NCBI RefSeq assembly: GCF_011087585.1 | Contig: NZ_VJOT01000070.1 | Location: 1 to 42,161, forward strand | Length of the DNA stretch: 42,161 nt | Source: Neochlamydia sp. AcF84 | GTDB lineage: Bacteria > Chlamydiota > Chlamydiia > Chlamydiales > Parachlamydiaceae | Direction: 5' to 3' | Part shown: positions 25,764-32,917 of the stretch, one piece after another | How the letters are laid out: each line of letters starts with the position of its first letter | Position numbering within the stretch: position 1 is the first letter of the stretch | Position numbers and translations under genes: made by a program | Notes under the pieces: generated by a model | What the model was told of the DNA's origin: nothing | Database searches by the model: none | What the model saw: only the letters and a program-made list of their open reading frames with translations

Positions 25764-26228
25764 ATGGAAAAACAATGCACCGCCACCGCTTATATTTTTG
25801 ATCATGAAAAAGTTTTACTCGTTTTCCATCGAAAATTAAGCAAATGGTTGCCTCCTGGGGGGCATATGTATCCTCACGAAACTCCTCCTATGGCAGCCAA
25901 ACGAGAGGCTAAAGAAGAAACAGGCCTTGAGGTTGAGATTATCCTTCAAGAAAATATATGGATTGAACGGTGGAATGCGCATAGTTTTGAACGCCCCTAT
26001 CTATGCTTGTTAGAAGAAATCCCTCCTTTCGGAGATCAACCTGCCCATCAACATGTTGATTTTATTTATATTACCCGCCCTATCGGAGGCGAGATCAAAG
26101 AAAACCCTGGTGAGACTAATGGGATACGCTGGTTTACCCTAGAAGAGATAGAAGCTTTAAAGCCGGATGGAGAGATTTTTGTGGAAACCCAGCAAACGCT
26201 TCGCCATCTTTTCTTAAAAGGTTTTTAA
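25764..26228 (+). CDS. Nudix hydrolase (MutT-like)
   Basis: A 154-residue single-domain Nudix protein. The Nudix box is complete at about residues 32-54 (GHMYPHE, then TPPMAAK and REAKEETGL), introduced by LVFHRKLSKWLPPGG. The substrate is undetermined; the WLPPGGH start and the C-terminal GIRWFTLEEIEAL are common in the broad MutT-like group of predicted (d)NTP or dinucleotide hydrolases. The ATG has AAGG at suitable distance. It is not closely similar to the other Nudix gene in this window beyond the shared box. Single gene, divergent from mazG, another house-cleaning NTP hydrolase. Confidence 0.9.
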   Translation: MEKQCTATAYIFDHEKVLLVFHRKLSKWLPPGGHMYPHETPPMAAKREAKEETGLEVEIILQENIWIERWNAHSFERPYLCLLEEIPPFGDQPAHQHVDFIYITRPIGGEIKENPGETNGIRWFTLEEIEALKPDGEIFVETQQTLRHLFLKGF

Positions 26229-26729
26229 AAAATATGGCCCACAAGGAAGTCTTAGAAAAAAGTAAGACGCTAATCATCAATACAAAAGGCCAAAGAATGC
26301 ACTTCCTCCTCTTTCATTCTTATTACCTTCCCGCTTCAACAAAAAATATTAGCGAAATTCACCCTTAAAAGATATGAGGAAAACTTATCAAGGGAAGGTA
26401 AAGATTTCCAAAGAAGGATTCATTCTTGCCATTCAGTACCTATATTGGCCCTCCTAAACCTTTCAATGGCATTCATACAGTGCATATCTTTGTACTTCCT
26501 GTCCCTCAAAGATGAATTCATGCAGCTAGGGACTCATTTTATTGCAAAAATTAGTGCTAAGAATACTTTATTAAGGTGAGAAAGCTAGCAAGCTTGTAGG
26601 AGCAAACTCTTGGAGGAGATTTAAAATCTACAAAGAAAGGGTTTTAGGATGGCAAGCATAAAAAGCTAAAGACCTAGTGTCCATTAAGAGAGTCATAGGC
26701 TTCTAGCTTTGTATCCATTCTCCTACTTT
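26229..26729. other. Convergent intergenic region, no supported gene
   Basis: About 500 bases. A + strand frame is open from about 26380 to 26577 but it has no start with a ribosome binding site and its composition is unremarkable. No hairpin terminator was recognised. Confidence 0.35.
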
Positions 26730-28349
26730 TTAACTAAGCTTTATCCATGAATTTCTTCTTTTAAAAATCCACCAAAAACAGGCTAAAAGCCATTGGCCAA
26801 TTTTAATAAAAGGAGCCGCTAAAAACTTGAAAACCTTTGTGACTAGGGATTCTTGCTTAACTTCAGCCATTTTCCCTTTATCCTTTACCTTTTGAGCTGT
26901 GTCTAGTTTTGCTTCTACCCTCTTTCTAGAAGCAGCTCTTAAGGGGGAAGCTTGCATAGATGACCCTGCTCCTACTCTACCCTTTTGGAAAGTTATGTCA
27001 GGTGCTGTAAAGGCTTCTGGTAACCCCCCGTTCCCTTCTTTGATATGGAGGGGAGCAAGAGGAGAAATGTTAAAGGTAGCTGACTGAATCCCCTCTTTAA
27101 CTTTTTCTTCTGTCCGTTGCATGCCCTCAAGCGAAGATAAAGGGCCTCTGCCAAAGTTTTTAGCTGCCTTTCGCTCCCCCCCATTTTTTTTAGGCGGGTT
27201 TGATTCTTCAAATTCTTCTAAGCTTGCGGCTAATGCTTCTGCTAGTGCTTTTTCTTCATCATAGCTTGCAAAGGTAAGAGGATTTTCTTCCCGGGGTGAG
27301 GCCCTTTCCACACTTGGCTCTTCTCTAGCCCTTTCTTCTTCGTCATCCATGGCTGCTATTACAGCTAATAAGTCTGCTAGGTCTTTTTCTTCCTTTTGAT
27401 AAATGTCATCTTGCGATGTAGGAGGAGTTTCTCCTCTGTTTATAGAAGAAGGAGGGAGTGGGCTTTGAATAAACAGTTCATGTTGCTCGCCATATAATCG
27501 ATCAAGCTCTCTTTCTTTATCAGCAATCTCTTCTTCAAGCGCTAGAATTTTATAGGCATTTTCATTCAAAGTTTTTCTCACTTCAGAGGCTAGGAGTTGA
27601 TTGCCTGCAGGCAAGTCACTTAGTATTTCAATATTATGAATATTGGCTTTGTGAAGGTAGGAAATGTTTTCGGGTTCGAAAATTCCCCAGTCCACCCTTG
27701 CGAGAAATTCGCGCATCCTAGCTTGCTCAGCTTCGGAAAGGCTTTTTTTATTTAAATCGTTGAGGGTACGCAAAATTTTAATTATATGGGCTTTATGCTG
27801 CCCAAGGAGAGAGTTTTCCTCTTTTAAAATAAACGCATCAAGCTTCTCAATCAAAGGCGATAAGTAGATAAAGGAAGGGCCTTCTATATCCTTAAGAACT
27901 GCTTGATTGGCTTTTAATAGAGCAGAACGCTCCTCTTTGCTTTGAGCTATTTTCTCTTGCAGCCATTGCTCTTTATAAGCGGGGCTTTTTTTAAAGGCTT
28001 TTTCTTCCCCAGTGATAAAAGCTTCCCTCTCGGGGTGATTAATTTTATCGAATAGCTTTTCTAATCGCTTAGTTGTATCATTGTTATCATCCTCTATTTT
28101 AGAAGCTAGATAAGCTACCGCCTGCTCAACTTTTATCTCTCTATCTGAGCAATTTCTATCGATTAAACGCTGTATAGACTCTCGTAAGCGCCCTTCAGGA
28201 GTAAGCGTTTTATCAATTTTAAGGCGATTAAAAGTTGCAATAGCATTCCTTAGCTTCGCTCGCCCTCCATGAGGCCGAGTATCTTTATAAAAGCTATATA
28301 AAAGCTCTCTTCCCTTTTCCGCCCCTTTGTCTACATTAAAGCTCATCAA
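26730..28349 (-). CDS. Unknown protein with a ubiquitin-interacting-motif-like segment, candidate effector
   Basis: A 539-residue protein I do not recognise as a whole. Residues 1 to about 295 are charged and helical, with a coiled-coil-like stretch near 255-290 (LEEEIADKERELDRLYGEQH). A Pro/Ser linker and an acidic part follow. At residues 364-381 there is DEEKALAEALAASLEEFEE, which fits the ubiquitin-interacting motif core hydrophobic-x-x-Ala-x-x-x-Ser-x-x-acidic (L369, A372, S376, E379) with acidic residues on both sides. A similar but imperfect acidic helix lies at 319-340. Residues 395-500 are low-complexity and basic. Near the C terminus is a hydrophobic, Trp-rich segment (FLAAPFIKIGQWLLACFWW) ending in basic residues, probably a membrane anchor. 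No Sec signal. A secreted host-ubiquitin-binding protein is plausible but unproven. Confidence 0.6.
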   Translation of the reverse strand: MMSFNVDKGAEKGRELLYSFYKDTRPHGGRAKLRNAIATFNRLKIDKTLTPEGRLRESIQRLIDRNCSDREIKVEQAVAYLASKIEDDNNDTTKRLEKLFDKINHPEREAFITGEEKAFKKSPAYKEQWLQEKIAQSKEERSALLKANQAVLKDIEGPSFIYLSPLIEKLDAFILKEENSLLGQHKAHIIKILRTLNDLNKKSLSEAEQARMREFLARVDWGIFEPENISYLHKANIHNIEILSDLPAGNQLLASEVRKTLNENAYKILALEEEIADKERELDRLYGEQHELFIQSPLPPSSINRGETPPTSQDDIYQKEEKDLADLLAVIAAMDDEEERAREEPSVERASPREENPLTFASYDEEKALAEALAASLEEFEESNPPKKNGGERKAAKNFGRGPLSSLEGMQRTEEKVKEGIQSATFNISPLAPLHIKEGNGGLPEAFTAPDITFQKGRVGAGSSMQASPLRAASRKRVEAKLDTAQKVKDKGKMAEVKQESLVTKVFKFLAAPFIKIGQWLLACFWWIFKRRNSWIKLS

Positions 28350-28438
28350 GCGCCTCCTAAAATTATCTATTAATTAATCTGATGAATAGACAATAGCAAT
28401 ATCCTTTAAAGATTTTATTAAAGCTTAAAAAGATCCTC

Positions 28439-29506
28439 TTAAATTTCTAACTGTGAATAAAAATGGGCAAACTGCTGAAACAAATATTTTCCTGATAAGC
28501 CACGCATGCACAACCCCGTCGTACAAGACCTTAATACAGGACAACGCCTTTCAAAAGTCTGGCCATAAGGGCACTCGCCTTGTATAGCTTCATGGAGGCT
28601 ACCCTTAGGCTTATATTTACGAGCAGAAGAAGCTCCAAACACACTAAAGGAAGGTGTCCCCGACATTCCAGCTAAATGTAAAGGCAAGGAATCCATCGCA
28701 ATGACAGCATCTATCCGACTCATTAAATTTTGTAAAACCGCAAGAGAGACTTTATCCAAAAGGCTTACGTTTGTCAATAAGGCAGACTGAAGCTTTTGGG
28801 CTATGGCTAATTCTTCGGAATTTCCCCATACTAAAATGAGTGAAACTTTCAGGTTACTAGAAATTTCATATAAAAAGCTTTCAAGGGCTTCATAAGAAAG
28901 CCTTTTATTTCTCCAAGCAGAGCCTGCACAGACTAAAATCTTTGGCCCAGGCAGCGCTTTTATCTGGGTCCAAAGAAGATCAAAAATGCCTTTTTGTTCC
29001 TCATTTAAATTTAAAATTAATTTTTCTTCTTTTAAGGGAGAATAACATTGAAAATAGTGCTGAACCAGATATACGTTTTCATCTCGCACATTTAATTCTT
29101 TTGGAGGATCGAAATGATGATGGGTTACCCACCGGTTAGGCCACTCCTGGAGAGATTTAGATCCAAATCCTACTTTATGAGCACTTCTTGCTAAAAAAGT
29201 AGGAATGGCTGATTTAGTGTTACCTTGCAAGTCAATCACAGCCGCATATTCTTGCTGTTGTAGGGCGGAGCGAAAGCTTAATATGCTGCTCCATGTTTTT
29301 AAGTTAAAAGGCTTTTTTCGCCAACCTTTTGTATCTATTTCAATGACGCGTTCAACTAAAGGGTGACTTTTAACAATTTCGGCAAAGCTCTTCTCCACTA
29401 CCCAATCCACTTTAATATTTGGAAATTGCTGATGGAGAAAAGCAAGTACCGGAAAGCCATGGATAATATCCCCTAGGGACGAGGTTTTAACGATCAATAT
29501 TCTCAT
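28439..29506 (-). CDS. waaC: LPS heptosyltransferase I-like glycosyltransferase (family GT9)
   Basis: A 355-residue GT-B enzyme. It opens with MRILIVKTSSLGDIIHGFPV, the nucleotide-sugar heptosyltransferase signature, followed by DWVVEKSFAEIVKSHP and VIDLQGNTKSA. The C-terminal half has the donor-site pattern AMDSLPLHLAGMSGTPSFSVFGAS. The family transfers L-glycero-D-manno-heptose from ADP-heptose to Kdo of the LPS core. The C-terminal Cys-rich segment (ECPYGQTFERRCPVL, CTTGLC) is also seen in GT9 members. C. trachomatis LPS lacks heptose, so the gene suggests either a heptose-containing core in this organism or another sugar acceptor. It overlaps the upstream RluA gene by four bases (ATGA). 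No kdtA, hldE or other ADP-heptose genes are in the window. Confidence 0.85.
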   Translation of the reverse strand: MRILIVKTSSLGDIIHGFPVLAFLHQQFPNIKVDWVVEKSFAEIVKSHPLVERVIEIDTKGWRKKPFNLKTWSSILSFRSALQQQEYAAVIDLQGNTKSAIPTFLARSAHKVGFGSKSLQEWPNRWVTHHHFDPPKELNVRDENVYLVQHYFQCYSPLKEEKLILNLNEEQKGIFDLLWTQIKALPGPKILVCAGSAWRNKRLSYEALESFLYEISSNLKVSLILVWGNSEELAIAQKLQSALLTNVSLLDKVSLAVLQNLMSRIDAVIAMDSLPLHLAGMSGTPSFSVFGASSARKYKPKGSLHEAIQGECPYGQTFERRCPVLRSCTTGLCMRGLSGKYLFQQFAHFYSQLEI

Positions 29507-30378
29507 AACACCTGCGCCATGGCTTGTTGAAAATCTAGGGGAATAGGGGCTTGAAAGTACATTTTGCGTAGAAGAGTGGGATGAATAAAGGATAGCTCAT
29601 AAGCATGTAAAAGACAACGCGGGCTATAATAAGAACAATGAAAGAGCTTTCCATACTGCCGATCTCCTAAAATAGGATGTCCCATTTCACTCATGTGCAC
29701 GCGGATTTGATGGGTGCGGCCTGTGCGCGGATAGCAGTGTACTAAAGAGGCTTTTGGGCCTTTTTTTTGAACTTTCCAGGCGGTTAGGGCCTGCTGGCCC
29801 TTAGCGGGAGGGACAGACCCCCATAACGACTGTCCAAGATAACCATGAATTTTACCTAAATAGTTGTTAATGCTTCCTGCTTCTTGCCTAGGAATTCCAT
29901 CAATAAGAGCTAAGTAAACTTTATCGATCTCCTGCTTTTTAAAAGCAGTTACCATCTTTTCGCGAAACGCCTTACCTTGCGTAAACATCAAAAGCCCGGT
30001 CGTATCCCGATCTAGACGATGCAAAAGCTCCCACCTCACATTATAAGCTTTCAAAGCTTCTATTAATACTTGGCCATCCGAGGCTACCCCTGCAGGCTTA
30101 TTGTAGACAAGTAATTCTTCATCCTCATAAATAATCTGACTAGGTAAGAAGTGGAAAGAAACAGAAGGTTTTTTCTGTAGAATTCCTGCTGGCAAGGAAA
30201 CTTTATCTCCCTTAGCGAGAACCGTGGAAGCAAAATGCTCGAGCCGATGATTCACATAACATCCATTGTATTCAATACAGCTCTTAATTTGGCGAGCAGA
30301 ATAGCTTGAACCTAACTTTTCTTTAAGAAAATTGACCAGCTTTTGGCCACTTTCTGCTGTATCTACCATCCATTGCAT
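29503..30378 (-). CDS. RluA-family pseudouridine synthase
   Basis: A 291-residue enzyme that isomerises uridine to pseudouridine in rRNA or tRNA. An S4-like RNA-binding domain occupies residues about 10-65 (SARQIKSCIEYNGCYVN), followed by the catalytic domain with YEDEELLVYNKPAGVASDG (motif I) and LLHRLDRDTTGLLMF (motif II), whose D123 is the catalytic aspartate. HCYPRTGRTHQIRVHMSEMGHPILGD is motif III. The RLDRDTTGL form is that of RluA/RluC/RluD. Which uridines it modifies cannot be told. Coupled to the heptosyltransferase gene by an ATGA overlap. Confidence 0.92.
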   Translation of the reverse strand: MQWMVDTAESGQKLVNFLKEKLGSSYSARQIKSCIEYNGCYVNHRLEHFASTVLAKGDKVSLPAGILQKKPSVSFHFLPSQIIYEDEELLVYNKPAGVASDGQVLIEALKAYNVRWELLHRLDRDTTGLLMFTQGKAFREKMVTAFKKQEIDKVYLALIDGIPRQEAGSINNYLGKIHGYLGQSLWGSVPPAKGQQALTAWKVQKKGPKASLVHCYPRTGRTHQIRVHMSEMGHPILGDRQYGKLFHCSYYSPRCLLHAYELSFIHPTLLRKMYFQAPIPLDFQQAMAQVL

Positions 30379-30465
30379 ATTAACCCTTAAAAAAAATTAA
30401 ACAGGCTAAAAAATTTACTCCTATTCTTTTTCTACAACTTTTTAAGTATCCTTAATTAGAAGGGA

Positions 30466-31494
30466 TTAAAAATGGGTGAATTGCTCTAAAAAACGCAGAT
30501 CATTTTCTGTAAATAGACGAATATCTTTTACTCCATGTTTTAGCAATACCATTCTTTCTACGCCTATTCCCCAAGCATAGCCCGAATAAACTTCCGGGTC
30601 AATTCCTCCATTCTTTAATACTTCGGGATGCACCATTCCAGCCCCTGCAACTTCCAGCCAACCAGAGTGCTTACAGAGCTGGCATCCTGTTCCCTTGCAA
30701 GAAAGACAGGAGATATCTACCTCTAAGCCTGGTTCAACAAAAGGAAAGTAACTTGGACGATAACGCGTCTCAATTTCTCGTCGAAATAGTTTTTTAAAAA
30801 ACTCTTGCATGGTAGCTAAAAGATCGGCAAAGGTCACGCCTTTGTCGATATATAGGCCTTCCACCTGATGGAAGAAAACATGGGAACGAGCTGTAATGGT
30901 TTCATTGCGATAAGCTTTACCAGGAGTAATGATGCGAATAGGGGGCTGGTGAGCTTCCATGACGCGCACTTGCACATTACTGGTATGAGTGCGTAGAAGG
31001 ACATCAGGCGTGATATAGAAAGTATCTTGCATATCACGGGCTGGATGATCAGAGGAGAAATTAAGGGCTTCAAAGTTGTAATAATCGGTATCAATATCAG
31101 GGCCATATTGTACAGAGAAGCCCATGCCTACTAAAATATCTAGGATACTGTCTAAGGCTTGCGTAATTATATGCTTACGCCCAATGGAATGTCGCCTGCC
31201 AGGTAAAGTAATGTCAATCTTTTCTTGAGCCAATTGCTGATCTTCTTCTTTAGCTATCAGCTGCTTTTCATGCTCCTCAATTTGATGCAAAACTTTTTCT
31301 TTGAGCTCATTAATTTCCTTGCCAAAGGCGGGCCGCTGGTCAGGATTAACCTCTTTTAAGAGTTTCATCAAATTTTGGATAAGACCCTTTTTCCCTAAAT
31401 ACTTTATTTTCAAATTTTCTATCTCTGCTGTGGTCTTTACGGCAGCTATATCGGCAGCAAAATCGCTATGGATGGCTTGAATGGAGCTATGCAC
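30466..31494 (-). CDS. pheS: Phenylalanyl-tRNA synthetase alpha chain
   Basis: Class II synthetase subunit that with PheT charges tRNA-Phe. An N-terminal tRNA-binding coiled coil (to about residue 90) precedes the catalytic core: GRRHSIGRKHIITQAL, the motif 2 region VRVMEAHQPPIRIITPGKAYRNE (with R of the motif), HQVEGLYIDKGVTFADLL and motif 3 with GIGVERMVLLKHGVKDIR. The Cys-rich insert CLSCKGTGCQLCKHSGW is typical of bacterial PheS. An upstream in-frame GTG (31536) falls inside the rplT terminator stem, so I choose the GTG at 31494, preceded by GAGGA at five bases, giving 342 residues. No pheT follows (an RluA gene is next), so pheT lies elsewhere, as in other chlamydiae. Confidence 0.93.
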   Translation of the reverse strand: MHSSIQAIHSDFAADIAAVKTTAEIENLKIKYLGKKGLIQNLMKLLKEVNPDQRPAFGKEINELKEKVLHQIEEHEKQLIAKEEDQQLAQEKIDITLPGRRHSIGRKHIITQALDSILDILVGMGFSVQYGPDIDTDYYNFEALNFSSDHPARDMQDTFYITPDVLLRTHTSNVQVRVMEAHQPPIRIITPGKAYRNETITARSHVFFHQVEGLYIDKGVTFADLLATMQEFFKKLFRREIETRYRPSYFPFVEPGLEVDISCLSCKGTGCQLCKHSGWLEVAGAGMVHPEVLKNGGIDPEVYSGYAWGIGVERMVLLKHGVKDIRLFTENDLRFLEQFTHF

Positions 31495-31509
31495 AATCTT
31501 CCTCAAAAA

Positions 31510-31552
31510 ATAAAAATAAAAAAATAGCAGAGTCACACTCGGTGGCTCTGCT
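31510..31552 (-). terminator. Rho-independent terminator after rplT, upstream of pheS
   Basis: On the - strand an 11-bp stem (31542-31552 with 31526-31536; AGCAGAGCCAC pairs with GTGACTCTGCT, one mismatch/wobble) with a five-base loop is followed by a long T-rich tract (TTTTTTTATTTTTATTTTTT). The pheS ribosome binding site begins right after it. It should end most infC-rpmI-rplT transcripts; pheS would rely on read-through or its own promoter, which could let the two be set separately. Confidence 0.85.
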
Positions 31553-31577
31553 AAAAATGTAGGAAATCAATACCTTG

Positions 31578-31934
31578 TTATGCAAGGGCTTGTTTTGCAT
31601 GATTCACCACGGCGGCGAAGCCTTGGGGATCACGAATAGCCATATCGGCTAACATTTTTCTATCTAAATCACATCGCGCTTTTTGCAAACCATGAATAAA
31701 CTTGCTATAAGAAATTCCATGGATTTTTGCAGCGGCTCCAATTCGCATGATCCATAAGCTACGGAACTCGCGTTTTTTCTCTTTGCGATGGCGGTAATTA
31801 TAGGCCAACGCTTTATTAACCGCATCACTTGTAAGACGCAAGTGGTTTTTTCGATCACCGAAAAACCCTTTAGCTCTCTTAAGTAGTCTTTTTTTGCGAC
31901 GATGTGAAGCAACAGCATTGGTTACTCTAACCAT
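31578..31934 (-). CDS. rplT: 50S ribosomal protein L20
   Basis: 118 residues, the standard length. The protein begins [24 protein letters not shown] and contains [27 protein letters not shown] and [21 protein letters not shown], all characteristic. L20 binds 23S rRNA early in 50S assembly, and in E. coli and Bacillus it represses its own operon by binding the mRNA. It is the last gene of the infC-rpmI-rplT unit, before a strong terminator. Confidence 0.97.
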   Translation of the reverse strand: MVRVTNAVASHRRKKRLLKRAKGFFGDRKNHLRLTSDAVNKALAYNYRHRKEKKREFRSLWIMRIGAAAKIHGISYSKFIHGLQKARCDLDRKMLADMAIRDPQGFAAVVNHAKQALA

Positions 31935-32030
31935 AGCTTATCTCCACTGTTATTTGTCTAATTCTTTAATTATTAAAATATTAGATCGTTTCATTCATCT
32001 TTCTGACTTTTAGCTAGTCAGATCTATATT

Positions 32031-32225
32031 TTATACGCACATTAATCGTTTGTACGTTTTCAAGTGCGCCTCATTAACTAACGCCGGTTTGGATAGCTGG
32101 CGTTTACGCTTAGGTGTTTTTTTATTCAAAATATGCCGCTTACCTGGACGCCCTCTTTTGAGCTTACCAGTTGCCGTCAATTTGAATCTGGCCGCAACAG
32201 CCTTTTTTGTTTTCATCTTAGGCAC
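32031..32225 (-). CDS. rpmI: 50S ribosomal protein L35
   Basis: 64 residues, the usual size. The signature MPKMKTKKAVAARFK and the C-terminal basic run (RHILNKKTPKRKRQLSKP) are present. Middle gene of the conserved infC-rpmI-rplT translation operon, with about 95 bases to rplT and 33 bases from infC. Confidence 0.97.
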   Translation of the reverse strand: MPKMKTKKAVAARFKLTATGKLKRGRPGKRHILNKKTPKRKRQLSKPALVNEAHLKTYKRLMCV

Positions 32226-32258
32226 GTGAACTTCTCCCTACATATCTTTTCATTTTGC

Positions 32259-32837
32259 CTATGCGCTTTCTTCTTCCCTGGTAGGCTGGCTCTCATTCGA
32301 GGGGCCTTTCGCGCCTTCTTTTTTCTTCTTTCCACCAGGTGCTAATATGACAATGAGCATTCTTCCAAATAACTTAGAAGGAGACTCTACAGTGGCGATT
32401 TCTTCTAGATCTTCGCACACTTTACGAAGAACCTTTTCTCCAATCTCTGGATGAGCCATCTCTCGCCCTCTAAACATGCATGTTAACTTGACTTTATTGC
32501 CTTTAGCGATAAAATCTCGAGCATGTCTAATCTTTGTCTCTAGGTCATGGATATCGATATTCGGCTTGACCTTAATTTCTTTTACTTTAACTTGATGTTG
32601 AGCTTTCTTGCTCTCTTTTTCTCGTTTCGTTTGATCGTAACGAAATTTGCCGTAGTTGATAATTTTACATACGGGTGGATTAGAGCCTGCTGATATTTCT
32701 ACCAAATCTAATCCATCTTCTTCAGCTCTAGCTAAGGCTTCATGCAAAGGGACTACACCAATTTGCTCACCAGTTTGCGTAATCAAACGAACGCGCGGAG
32801 CACGTATTTCTCTGTTAACTTTCAACCGAAATTCCAC
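32259..32837 (-). CDS. infC: Translation initiation factor IF-3
   Basis: 192 residues. The N-terminal domain begins EFRLKVNREIRAPRVRLI and continues GLDLVEISAGSNPPVCKIINYGKFRYDQ, the IF-3 signature. The C-terminal domain carries KVKPNIDIHDLETKIRHARDFI and FRGREMAHPEIG. IF-3 binds the 30S subunit and checks start codons. The start is a GTG with GAGG directly abutting it and no better-spaced site; infC commonly uses a non-AUG start so that IF-3 can limit its own translation (AUU in E. coli), and this fits that pattern. The C-terminal tail after residue 170 (KKKKEGAKGPSNES) is a short, charged extension. Confidence 0.95.
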   Translation of the reverse strand: MEFRLKVNREIRAPRVRLITQTGEQIGVVPLHEALARAEEDGLDLVEISAGSNPPVCKIINYGKFRYDQTKREKESKKAQHQVKVKEIKVKPNIDIHDLETKIRHARDFIAKGNKVKLTCMFRGREMAHPEIGEKVLRKVCEDLEEIATVESPSKLFGRMLIVILAPGGKKKKEGAKGPSNESQPTREEESA

Positions 32838-32889
32838 CCTCGTTATAGAAGCACAAAAATGTTACCTTGCACTTCTTAGTTTTTATTAG

Positions 32890-32908
32890 ACCTCTTTCTT
32901 AAAGAGGT
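32890..32908 (-). promoter_or_regulatory. Small hairpin between the ThrRS-like gene and infC
   Basis: An 8-bp perfect stem (ACCTCTTT and AAAGAGGT) with a three-base loop lies ten bases after the ThrRS-like stop and about 50 bases before the infC start. There is no T-run on the - strand, so it is more likely a processing, stabilising or leader structure than a terminator. Its use in infC control is inference. Confidence 0.4.
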
Positions 32909-32917
32909 AGACTTCAT

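Noticed and set aside
26380..26579. Open + strand frame between the Nudix gene and the UIM-like gene
   Set aside because: No start with a ribosome binding site and no protein-like pattern; likely chance.
30466..31536. Longer pheS frame beginning at a GTG at 31536
   Set aside because: The extra residues are encoded by the rplT terminator stem and its T-tract (reading LLFFYFYF), and a GTG at 31494 has a well-placed GAGGA site and the expected N terminus.
32890..32908. Intrinsic terminator after the ThrRS-like gene
   Set aside because: The short perfect stem is followed by an A-rich stretch on the - strand instead of a T-run, so it is listed only as a hairpin.
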